Below are positions 12,771 to 24,155 of a stretch of DNA of 64,000 nucleotides, in pieces; position 1 is the stretch's first letter; each line of letters begins with the position of its first letter. Below the pieces are notes generated by a model. It searched no databases. It saw nothing but the letters and a program-made list of their open reading frames with translations, and was not told the DNA's origin. The translations under genes and the position numbers were made by a program. The stretch comes from Cichorium intybus (Eukaryota > Streptophyta > Magnoliopsida > Asterales > Asteraceae): positions 50,482,464 through 50,546,463 of the forward strand of contig CM042012.1 of NCBI GenBank assembly GCA_023525715.1, read 5' to 3'.

Positions 12771-13538
12771 TGTTGGATTAGGTGTCTAAGCCATGACTTA
12801 TAAATTGTATTTATCTTATTAATAGAAGCAAAGTCCATTTGGGTTGCCCTCATAGCTGGAGGTTTGGCAGAAAGTTCAGTAGAGAGAAAGGTTGATTTAT
12901 TAATTGTTTAATAAATCAATAAAAATAAAATAAATAGTTTATTAATATATTAGAGTGATAATATATTAATTAGAAACTATAATAATTAATTAGAAATTAA
13001 TCTATAATTAATTAGATTTAATTTAGTGATTAATTTAATTAATTAAAAGTGCAGGGACTGGTTTGTATTTATTCAATAGTTGAATAATTGGCTAGCCAGT
13101 GGCAAGGGGCCAAATTTGGCAAGAATTAGAGTGGGTACACTCTAAATCTCGAAACCCTAATTAGGGTTTAGAAGGCTTGGTCCAATGGTCAACAGGCTTG
13201 CCCATTAAGGAGGCTCCTCTAGGGTTTTGGCTGTAACCCTTGAAGGCTATAAAAGGAACCTCCTGGCCACCCCAAAACCTGCGTCACTTTCATCATCTCT
13301 CTGGAACTCTGCTGTCTTCTCCTTTTGCTTGGGTGTGACTCCATTTGAGGCAGGATACTTTTGCTGCTAGCTTCTGGATCAAGAATCAAAGGTTGGTTTT
13401 TGTTATCCAAATTCTTTAGAGATTAATTGTTGTCCTTAGGAATTTTATTATATGTTCATTGATAGAAAAACATAGATATTTTATTAGGTTGCATTTGAAC
13501 TTAGGTTTATTAGTTCATAGATTGCTTAAAACCTTTCA
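12771..13538 (+). repeat. 3' LTR of copia element A (768 bp)
   Basis: It starts TGTTGGATTAGGTGTCTAAG and ends CCTTTCA. It is the same LTR family as copia E (63172-63941) and the solo LTR at 41784-42554. A telobox palindrome AAACCCTAATTAGGGTTT is at 13152-13169, followed about 80 bp later by a TATA box (tataaaag, 13248-13255), which marks a likely U3 promoter. Confidence 0.9.
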
Positions 13539-15400
13539 GTGCACACCAGCACCACGCACATGGGGGACACCATGCATGGCCAGGTGGGGCATAAGGCACA
13601 ATTCACCACTCGAGGAACAGTAAAAATTTGTCATTGGCCTATATTAAACCTTTTTAATAAATTTATATTTTCTTTACAAACACTAACCACTTAACCATGA
13701 TACTTCAACACTACAACCTTTCACTGTATACTTTGTAAACATTATATTTTTCCATACATTGTTTTACTAATAATGGAGCAAAACCGAAATACACCATCAA
13801 CCAACCCCAACCGAAACACCCCAAACTGAGATATTTAATTTGCGCTTAAGACAACACCATCACAATTCCTACATCGTGATTCACTGTCAGGTAGCTTCTT
13901 GAGTATGTTACAAAGTCTACCCATGCCACATCGCAACCTTTTCGAGCAACTGTTACAATAAAAAAAAGTTAACAACCCTTTCAACTTAACCCTTACCAAC
14001 AATAACCATTTTTATTGCAACCAAACACCTTCCAACAACAACAATTTCAATCCCAATAATCTCAAGCACAAAATGGTCATGAATCGGTACCCAAAGCATA
14101 ACCGAAGGAACAACCCAAAGCTTCGAAAAAAAGAAGCAAAAAAAAGAAAACAACAACAGCGACACAAAAGGTTGCTATGAGTTGGAGTGAAGCCTAGGAA
14201 CCCGTATTAGCACATACTTGGCTATCCGTCTCCTAAACTATGCAGTTATCTCGGCCATAAACCTTATAGCGGTCACCTAGCGAGATTTGATTTAGCGTTT
14301 ATCGCAGTGGTATAGCGGTGGTATAGCGGGGGTTTTTTTTTTTGTTACTTTTAGACTATTAATACTACGTAGAATTAATATCACAAAAAGTTGCATAAAA
14401 ATGTCACATAAAACATAGATAGTATTCTAATATGAAAAGATAGTATTCTAATATGAAAAGTGTCAACGTGTCAAACATAAATCTAATCGCAATCCATGGG
14501 TTCGGCATCCGAGTCAACATCGTTTAATGCATTCACATCTTCCGAAAAGTAAATCTCGGCAAATCTCGGACATTATCTCGGCAAATCTCGGCAAATCTCG
14601 GCGAGATTCTCGCTGGCGAGATTACTGAGCGAGATTTTGATTTTTATCTCGGCCTAAGCCCGAGAAACGCTATCTCGGCGCTATCTCCCGAGATTGACTG
14701 CATAGCTCCTAAAATAAGATAACTGGTAACCACCTATCTGTCAATTGTTTTTGGGAGGGAGTTTTGGAGCATATCTACATGGAAATGAAAAGAGAACTAA
14801 TAAAAAAAAGATGCTCTTTTCGGAAAATGGCGCAACTTGATACCTAGTTGCACCCACTTCAACGACATATTCAACAATCTTCAAATTATGTATAAAAGTG
14901 ATAGAAATGATTTCAACGTAATAAATAACGCTCTTCAGCAATATTGATATGAACACGGTGAGCATTCACCCATTTTAAAGCTTGAGAAATTCTCAAAATG
15001 GGTCTGAATGGGCACTTAGGTTGGATGTACTTACGCAACCAGCTGGATTCAACAATGGTTAAAAGCTTTTTAATCAAAAGATTACAAGAAAACTTCAGAC
15101 GCATGTACACCAGCCAACCTCAACAATTATGTCGAATAGCTTGTACCAAAATAACCACTTCAAAGACCGGTTGGAAGGGTTAAAGGAAACCGAACATCAT
15201 TGTCTTCGGGTAAAAACAAACCCGAAATGATAAATATTTTTAAAGTAACGTTTGAAAAACCATCTTCAACTTCAAAATAAAAAAGTTGAGATTAAACATG
15301 AAGTTGTGGAAACGATAAGACATCGATATGCGAACAAGAACTCCTAAACGATATACACATCTTAAAGATGTCGACTGATACTCTTGCACCGGAGGACCTT
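13539..15400 (+). pseudogene. Decayed Myb/SANT-like coding remnant, split by a MITE
   Basis: After the copia LTR the sequence is codon-like but broken. Near 14180 it reads a W-S-E-A...P-V-L-A-H-T-W-L pattern like the start of the Myb/SANT-like domain found in PIF/Harbinger ORF1 proteins and related plant 'GST T3-like' proteins. A lysine/asparagine-rich stretch precedes it. Downstream (14900-15080) a short S-P-x-L-K-L-E-K-F-S-K-W pattern resembles the C-terminal part of the same protein type. Stops and frameshifts are frequent. The hAT MITE at 14238-14705 separates the two halves. The family call is by pattern only. Confidence 0.35.
14238..14705. mobile_element. Non-autonomous hAT MITE (468 bp) with 8-bp TSD
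   Basis: The flanks are an exact 8-bp duplication, CTCCTAAA, at 14230-14237 and 14706-14713. The ends are inverted repeats: CTATGCAGTTATCTCGG on the left and, read on the minus strand, CTATGCAGTCAATCTCGG on the right. The 8-bp TSD and short TIRs are the hAT signature. The interior has no transposase but is rich in ctcgg/ccgag and gcgagatt motifs, especially 14540-14700, as expected of subterminal transposase-binding repeats. Confidence 0.85.
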
Positions 15401-16209
15401 GAAACTATACTAGATAGGAAAATCATTTTATTTGATAAAATTTTCTATTTAAATAATTAAAATTTAAGAATATCAATATAATTTGGAGTGATGAATATTT
15501 CTTAAAATGATAGGAAAATCATGATGACGTGTGATGTTTAAGGCACAACACCTTAACGCGAGGAGGTTGCGGGAATACCAAGTAGTGCCGTAGTGGTTGT
15601 TTAGCTCTCAAGCCCGTCCCAAGCTTCCGTTCCCTTGTGATTTTTTTTTCTAGTCCATTGCTATCCTTCTTAATATATAGGGGTTTCCAAAATAAATGTT
15701 AGTCGCGTCAGAAATATGTTTGTGCATGTCATGAACAACGTATGGTCATACCTCAAATCTAGTATAAGGATGCCGTGTAGAACGTATTAAAACCATTTTG
15801 CGTTAGCATTTCCTTTTAAACAAATTTCAACTCTTTTAATCCGATGGCGTTTTTAATTTTACAAATTTAACGTGAAGTAGTCTATTCTAGCAGTAATGAA
15901 GTGTTATATATTCCATTTGTACAAATTTTGTTTAGTTTTTTTTTCTGGTATAGTTAGTTCTTAATTTTAATTTAATGTTCTTTATCTGCTCATCTCTATA
16001 TAGAAAAATTAATGATTTCAGAAAAAATATATACACAAATACGGTTTTGTGCATGTGTGAGCCAGTATTATATGTTTCAAGAGCTTGAAATACATGAAGG
16101 ATCAGTATGGGATTTTTGGACGAAAGCCTTTATTTCAAGAAATAGTAGCATGTAACAAATGACTGTTTACGAACTCTCACCTAAAAGGCTAAAATACATC
16201 AATCACCCA

Positions 16210-16210
<1 letters not shown>
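15401..16210. other. Intergenic DNA upstream of the zinc-finger gene
   Basis: No coding or repeat structure could be supported. It is AT-rich and probably holds the distal promoter of the zinc-finger gene. A GC-richer patch at about 15530-15640 has no recognised identity. Confidence 0.5.

Positions 16211-16294
<84 letters not shown>
16211..16294 (+). repeat. (CT)42 microsatellite in the zinc-finger gene promoter
   Basis: This is an uninterrupted CT run, (GA)n on the other strand, ending about 120 bp before the ATG. GA/CT runs near plant developmental genes can bind BPC/GAGA-type factors (established for such motifs in general). A regulatory role here is inference. Confidence 0.97.
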
Positions 16295-16297
<3 letters not shown>

Positions 16298-16318
16298 GCG
16301 TATATGTATGAATATCCC

Positions 16319-16328
16319 TTTAAATACA
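16319..16328 (+). promoter_or_regulatory. Possible TATA box of the zinc-finger gene
   Basis: TTTAAATACA lies 87 bp before the chosen ATG and just after the CT run, which would give a short 5' UTR. A second TATA-like string (tatatgta) is at about 16301. Neither can be tested here. Confidence 0.3.
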
Positions 16329-16414
16329 ATGTATAATTGACCACTGTCTTATACATATCTTCCCCTCACCTTCCAAACAAGTTTGAAATTTTTAAAGCAA
16401 GCTATAAGAGGTCG

Positions 16415-16972
16415 ATGGAGCAATACTCACAGTATTTGATGTGGGTGAAGAGCAAAACCAGCATCGTCAAGAACTCATGGGAAGAACAAGCTTTTGCTGA
16501 GGATGCTCGAGGTCCTTTAGGTGGGTTCGTATGGCCTCCCAGGTCTTATTCGTGTAGCTTTTGTAGAAGAGAGTTCAGATCAGCTCAGGCCCTAGGTGGT
16601 CATATGAATGTTCACAGGAGAGAAAGAGCAAAGCTTAAGCAATCTCTCAATGGTACACAACAAAACCCTAAATCGTTTTTGGAGGCTGCAAACCCTAGTT
16701 TCTTCCCCTCACTAGATTCTCCTACAGTTTCTCCACTGCCGATATTACGACAAGAAAGTACCACTCTTGGTAGCAATTCAGATACAAAGAGTTGTGTCTG
16801 TGATGAAGTATTGGTACTTGGGCCCGTTGAAACAAATTTGTATTTAGGGTTCGAGGAGTGCGACCATGAAGAAGTTATGAACTGCAAGAGACAGAGGACG
16901 GTGGTTTCGCAGCTGGTGATGGGTTCCATGGAAGATCATCAGGTGGACCTTGAGCTGAGGTTAGCTACATGA
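16415..16972 (+). CDS. SUPERMAN-type single C2H2 zinc-finger transcriptional repressor
   Basis: This is a 185-aa intronless protein starting M-E-Q. It has an acidic WEEQAFAEDA segment (residues ~24-33), then WPPRSYSC and one C2H2 finger (C-x2-C-x12-H-x3-H) containing QALGGHMNVHRRERAKLKQS, the plant QALGGH signature. A serine/proline-rich linker follows, and the protein ends in DLELRL, an EAR motif that recruits TOPLESS-type corepressors. Length and layout match the SUPERMAN/RABBIT EARS/ZFP10 group (about 180-230 aa), whose members act in the nucleus on cell proliferation, floral organ or trichome programmes. The frame is also open upstream to 16337, but there is no ATG there and family proteins start near MEQ. 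It is the only convincing host gene in the window. The exact orthologue is not assigned. Confidence 0.93.
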   Translation: MEQYSQYLMWVKSKTSIVKNSWEEQAFAEDARGPLGGFVWPPRSYSCSFCRREFRSAQALGGHMNVHRRERAKLKQSLNGTQQNPKSFLEAANPSFFPSLDSPTVSPLPILRQESTTLGSNSDTKSCVCDEVLVLGPVETNLYLGFEECDHEEVMNCKRQRTVVSQLVMGSMEDHQVDLELRLAT

Positions 16973-18958
<1,986 letters not shown>

Positions 18959-18959
<1 letters not shown>

Positions 18960-19275
18960 GTATTATAATAAATACGTGTATATTATTGGAATATAATCGC
19001 ATATATAACGTGTCTTTCTTTTTAGTTATTTGTTTTCAGTACAAGTAGTTTTGTTTTGCATTTTAGTAGTGGTGAGAGTTGCTAGTTTATTTCTTAAACT
19101 TAGTGTTAGTGGGTAGTTTATTCCATGTTTTTTTTACTTCGGTTACTAGTTTAAGTACAGTAGTAGTTGGTTTTCATGTAGTTGAAATTTCTCAGGAAAA
19201 TATTTTGTTCTTCTTATGTAGCATCACATGAACCATTTTGCTATACAACCATTCAAGCCTGTTTCTTCGAGTTTA
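18959..19275. other. Non-coding DNA before copia F; possible 5' LTR tail
   Basis: It ends in tcctaca just before a primer-binding-like site, so at least its right part is probably the end of a copia LTR. The LTR start could not be found. Confidence 0.35.
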
Positions 19276-19429
19276 ATCTTGAAATATAAATACTAGATGG
19301 TGCTGATCCTACACTTGGTATCAGCACAAAGTTTATACTCAAATTTCAACATCATTCAACAAAGATGGACACGTCAAAGAAAAACAAAGATGGACAAATC
19401 ACACTTTACTAGTTGATGCTATCGAAAAG

Positions 19430-19750
19430 TGATTACACCGTACGAGCAATGAAGATTAAAGTGTTCATGAAAGCCCAAGGCATATGGGGGAGGATGTTGA
19501 AGTCCAGAGAGATAAGTTGGCCCTCGTCGTCATTTATCAAGGGATCACGGAAGAGATGTTGTCGCTAGCAGAAAAGCAAACAACAAGGGATGTCTCAAAG
19601 ACCCTCAAGATGATGTATATGGGAGCGGATACGGTCAAGACTGAAAATGTGCAAACAGTGATGGCCGAGATTGAAGTGTTGAATATAAAGTTGACGGAAT
19701 CGATCGTCGAGTTTGCCATGAATGTGAATAACGTACCAAGCAACATATGA
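19430..19750 (+). pseudogene. Copia gag fragment (element F)
   Basis: An open stretch of about 90 codons (19484-19750) contains a UBN2-type gag pattern: YTVRAMKIKVFMKAQG just upstream, then DKLALVVIYQGITEEML. It ends in a TGA, beyond which the frame is broken several times. It is not functional. Confidence 0.7.
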
Positions 19751-20634
19751 GCCTTTGGCGACAAATTCGAGGAGGTATACATAGTCGAGAAACTACTATG
19801 AGCCGCCCCGACCAAATTTTCTGAAAATTGCTTCCACAATCAAACAATTTGTAGATTTGAAATGTATGGTTGTCGAAGAAGTTTTTGGGAGGCTAAAGGC
19901 ACATGAGGAAAGGGTTGGAAGTCACAATTATAATAAGGATAAAATAATATTGTTGACACACGAAGAATTGTTAGAATAGTCAAAGGAAAAAGGTGACTAG
20001 GTGTTGAGGTCATCGATAAAGAATTACTGTCCAAATGGTAGTTCTTTCCAAGGTCAGGGTAAATGTCGTGGAAGGGGTAGCCATAGCGACAACTAGGAAG
20101 GTTGTTAAGGGTGCGATTCTCACCAATGTCGTGAATGAGGGTAAGGTTCATCCAGGAATTGCGATAAAAAGGAAGGTAAAGTGTGATAATTGTGATGTAT
20201 ATGGCCATTATACCTCACTGAAAGACAAATATGGAGGGAATCATCACATAGGCTCTCGATGCTGATGAGTAGGCACTACTATTGCCAATGAATAACACAA
20301 GTGAAGCTCATGAAGAAGTATAATGGAATGAAAGAAATGTAACCCTGAAATTGAGGTTTACAAGTGACGAGTCAAATAGGTCCAGTTTATGGTACTTGGA
20401 CAATAGGGCGAGCAATCATATGATGTGGCAACGGAGATATTTCTTATCCTTGGCACATATATTGTGTAAATTTTTTGTTCAAAGGTGTATAAAGGAAAAG
20501 GATAATTTATGATTAAATGTAAAGTGGCGAGCAACGATCACTACAGACGTTTATAACATCCCGAGCTTGTGTAGACACATCATAAAATCGAGACAAATCG
20601 CAGAGGATGGTAAGGAAGTATTTATGTGTCTGTT

Positions 20635-21200
20635 ATGGATACAAATTCTCATTAACATCTTGTATAGGATTAGGGAAAGCGTGCCAGATAAGATCTTGAC
20701 CAACATCTTGATCAAGATACCGAAGTTTCCTAACTTTTATGAATTGCTCTTTGTTTATTTATTCATTTGATTCAGATCTTGAATATGTCAACAAAGACTC
20801 GGTCATATTAGAATTACCATAAGAAGTGCGAAGAAGAGCTTAATCATCCAAGATCTTGGAATAGAAGATAATGTCGAGATTTTAGGAAATCAGTTACTAG
20901 ATGATAGGGTTCTTTTGTATAAATAAGTAGCTGGTATTACAAAACCACACATGAACAATCTCTTTATACTCTCATTTTAGCTACGATACTACTTGAAAAT
21001 TATACTCATTTTTGTTGATTAATAAAAGCTACAAAGGCAACTCAAATATTTCCAGCTCCCGAGGCTTTATGCCGGAGATCTTAATCAAGATCAAGGGCTT
21101 TCCTCGTTATTCTTGTGTCTTGCACTTTGATTTCTTGCTTTACCTTCCAACTTCAACCCCATGACCTTTGCTAATTTGGTTGATATTCACTTAGCATATA
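20635..21200 (+). repeat. Probable solo LTR or LTR-like insertion inside copia F
   Basis: The copia frame is lost after about 20630 and resumes at about 21225. The intervening DNA has LTR-like traits: a TATA-like tataaataag (about 20918), a leader-like region, and no coding capacity. Exact ends and TSD could not be fixed, so these limits are approximate. Confidence 0.4.
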
Positions 21201-22208
21201 TTTTACCAAAACGGTGTTGCTTATTTTTTGTTCGATCATGGCATGAATGGGAATTACTAATGAAGGTAAAAGGCTCACAGAATCGCTTGTATAAAGTTAT
21301 TTTAATAAAGCCAAACCAGTTTGCTCGTTGGAAAGTATCAGTAAACCAACACCGCTATGTCATTCACACATTGGCCAAGTAACTTTTACAACGCTAAAAC
21401 AAATGTTAGACAAAAAAGTAGTTTATGGCTACCTAAAATCAAGGACCCCCACTCAATTGTGCAAGTGTTGTTTAGTTAGAAAGCAAGCATGTAACACCTA
21501 CCCAACATAAACCAACTAATTGGTCGATAAAAGACTAGAGCTTGTGCATGGTGACCTCTGTTGTACTATTTCACCACTCACAACTTCTGGTAATCGATAC
21601 TTCTTTCTTCTACTTGATAAATATAGTCGAGTTATATGGTTTTATATGCTAAAAAGAAGGATGAAGAATTTTTAATTTTCAAAAAGTTCTAATATTTTGT
21701 TGAGAATGAAACGGGTGTGAAACTCAAGACTTTTAGAACAGACCGTGTGGGGAATTCCTCTTGAAGCAATCCATTACCTATTATTAAAAAAACATGTCTA
21801 AATCATCACGACACGACAACGTATTCCTGAAAACAGAATGGTGTTATATAGAGATGTACTAATTTCGTGCTTGAGATGACTAGAAGAATGGTGAAAATTA
21901 CGAAAGAACCGGGAAACTTTATAGGCACAAGTTTTACAACACACCATCTGTGTTCTTAACTGAGTGTCAAGAAAGGCACTTAAAGATATAACCACATAAT
22001 ACTTGTATACTTAGGAACACTTAAGAGAAAATCCCACTTGGAACACTTAAGAATGTTTGATTATAGCTCATACGAATGTGGCAAGTGGACATATAGAAAA
22101 ACTTGAGGATCAAAGCAAATTACTTGTATACTTAGGTCCTAAATATACTAAGAAACTATATTTATACATTAATAGATATTTCATTTAAAACATGCATGTA
22201 TGTGACTT

Positions 22209-22643
22209 TCAACACATAAAGGTTGTGGGGGCTTTGAACTCCTCAGGTGCATCAATTATTTCATGCTTCATAATGACGAACTTAGTAAGCTCCTCTCTCC
22301 TTTTGTTTATCTCCAACGTGAGAAACATGTTAAACCCACTTACAATGTCAATTCCCTTATAATCATCCCTAAGTAGAAAGAGATTAGTATTTCGAGCCTT
22401 TGTAATATCACTGGTTCTCATGAAGCATATCACTCTCTTTCCATCACAGTAGAACATTACATGAACATGTTCTACTGTCAGCCTGTATGTGACTAGCTCC
22501 ACTCCAGCTAAAAGTATGTTATTAATATATTTTGAGCTATATGGAAACAACATGCTTTTATTTGTTCCAATAAGTCTCTTGATTCTATTCATTTGAGGAA
22601 CAAACACTTTTGAACATTTTTCTTCCACATGAACCAAATCCAT
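22209..22643 (-). CDS. Unrecognised 144-aa open frame, probably a fragment
   Basis: I do not recognise this protein. It is basic and mixed in composition, with no signal peptide or clear membrane segment. Phrases such as RDDYKGIDIVSGFN and NKRREELTKFV look like real protein rather than noise. On the minus strand the sequence just upstream (22644-22696) continues after the solo LTR at 24156, with short open stretches, so the LTR may have inserted into an older coding region. The intact frame may be a surviving exon or a relic. Confidence 0.3.
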   Translation of the reverse strand: MDLVHVEEKCSKVFVPQMNRIKRLIGTNKSMLFPYSSKYINNILLAGVELVTYRLTVEHVHVMFYCDGKRVICFMRTSDITKARNTNLFLLRDDYKGIDIVSGFNMFLTLEINKRREELTKFVIMKHEIIDAPEEFKAPTTFMC

Positions 22644-22701
22644 CTTTTGAACCTTCTAAACCATTGACATCAACTCCACTCTCAACTCTTGATATAAAAT
22701 G

Positions 22702-24150
22702 TGTTGAAAAATACGATAACTGATCACCACGAATAAGGGTTTTTAAGCCGATTACTGTGTGACATATATGTATTTTAGCTATAATATGCGGAATAAATAA
22801 GAGTTGCGGAATAAAATAAAACGGTAAAACTAAGTTACTGAAAACTATAAATAAGTAAAATAAAGCGGTAAATCTAAACTAGACAGTATTTAAATAGACA
22901 GAAAGCGGTAAATAAAGTAAATATTAGAAGCTAGAGGTTAGATGTAATAAACGCCATTAACAACGATAAAGTGTTTTTACAATAAATAAAAAGGTTAAAA
23001 GTTAGAAGTTAGAAGTTAGATGTCTCGGTTAAATACAGTCCACATATGTTTTCGTTGTCAAGGTTCAATTCGGATGTATTGGATATTTGGTACAGTTGAT
23101 TTATAACAGTTTAAATAAATCAATAACGACACAGGTAATTTCAAAAGAACTTATCGATAGCTGAGGAAGATGGTGTTTTCTTTGAAGCGTCGATTCTTGT
23201 TCTTTACGGTAGGATGAGGTTTGGTTGTTTTTGGTGTTTGGTGAAATGGGTTTTTGGTGTCGGTTTAATTGAAATGCACGGGGTTTTTGTGGTTTAGTTT
23301 TCGTGGTGTATGTAATTGGTAGAGGGTGTGTAGGTTTTGTAGTTTGGTATTCGGGTTGAGGTTGTTTAGTGGTTTGAAGTTTGGTGTCGGATAGCGGTTT
23401 TGTTTTTGTGTAGGGTAGAGTTTTGTTTGGTGTCGGGTAGAGGTTTTGTATGGTGTTGGGTAGAGGTTTTGTTTGGTGTCGGGTAGAGTATGGGTGTAGC
23501 GGTTTTGTTTGGTGTTTGTTTGTGTGTGTGTTTTCTCTGGTTGAGAAGGGTTTTCTAGAGAGTTTTTGGCAGGTTTTTTGCTCTTTGGACGTGGGGTAAT
23601 CTTGATGTATTGGTGCTTGAATGGGTATAGTGTGGTGGAAGGTTTTTCTGCACAAGAATGGCAAGAGGTGAGCTTCTTATTTATAGTTGCTGAACACAGG
23701 CTTCGCGTCGCGACCGGAGGGTCCGTCGCGTCGCGAGGGTGCGTGATCGTGTTGCTTTTGGTCGGCCACTGGTTAGTGCGTTGGGTTGGTAGTCTCGCGT
23801 TCAAGAAGGTTGGTGGTGTCGCGTTGGAGCCTTCGCGTCGCGACCAGCAACACCGTCGCGTCGCTATCGCTGTAGAAGTTTGGTCTTCTGCCTTGCTTCT
23901 CTTCACGTCGCGACCACAGTGTCTGTCGCATCATGATTGCTGTAGCAGTGTGATATTTTGTATTTTGCTCTTTGGTTCGTAGCATTACTTCCTCAGGTTT
24001 GGTTGTTTTCTCAAAGTTTCTCGGGTCTTGATTCATCTTTGTTTTTGATCTTGAATTCATGCAATCTGAAATAAACTGATAATATTTGTTAGATAAAAAC
24101 AGTTCATCTTATTTCAGTGATGGTCACATACAAAAATATATTTTTCAACA
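22702..24150. mobile_element. Solo LTR, 1449 bp, TSD AAATG
   Basis: Exact 5-bp duplications AAATG lie at 22697-22701 and 24151-24155. The ends are perfect 12-bp inverted repeats, TGTTGAAAAATA and TATTTTTCAACA, unusually long for an LTR. The inside has no protein domain. Three pairs of GC-rich blocks containing gtcgcg/cgcgac occur at about 23701-23940 in otherwise plain sequence. The open frames rich in Thr/Pro/Lys across 23101-23982 are low-complexity shadows. A TIR transposon with 5-bp TSD cannot be fully excluded, but TG...CA with 5-bp TSD and no coding fits a solo LTR best. Confidence 0.75.
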
Positions 24151-24155
24151 AAATG

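Larger units (their letters stand above)
8577..13538 (+). mobile_element. Ty1/copia element A, 3' part, with fossil pol
   Basis: The segment starts in copia gag, continues through about 3.9 kb of non-coding sequence colinear with copia pol, and ends in a complete 768-bp LTR. Its 5' half lies left of the chromovirus insertion, outside the window. Its interior resembles element B (28720-32880) much more closely than the intact element E. Both show the same repeated phrase (aatggacaggactttggaatcatttgactta, written here only as its two halves aatggacaggac and gaatcatttgac) at the integrase-finger position. This suggests a non-autonomous lineage. Confidence 0.85.
19276..22195 (+). mobile_element. 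Decayed Ty1/copia element F
   Basis: A primer-site-like TGGTATCAGC (19316-19325) follows a CA end. Gag follows at 19440-19750, then a CCHC remnant (CDNCDVYGHY, about 20182), a protease remnant (YLDNRASNHM, about 20393), the pre-integrase region (LLMKVKGSQNRLYK, about 21268), and an integrase core remnant (TFRTDRVGEF, about 21729). After about 22150 no 3' LTR was found. The elements differ in sequence from the A/B/D/E lineage, so F is a separate copia clade. Confidence 0.75.

Noticed and set aside
16612..16929. 105-aa minus-strand frame opposite the zinc-finger gene
   Set aside because: Antisense shadow. The plus strand has the QALGGH finger and EAR motif.
23101..23982. Thr/Pro/Lys-rich open frames of up to 213 aa on the minus strand and a 138-aa frame on the plus strand
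   Set aside because: They lie inside a solo LTR, overlap each other in several frames and have low-complexity composition (ACC/CCA runs), so they are shadows.
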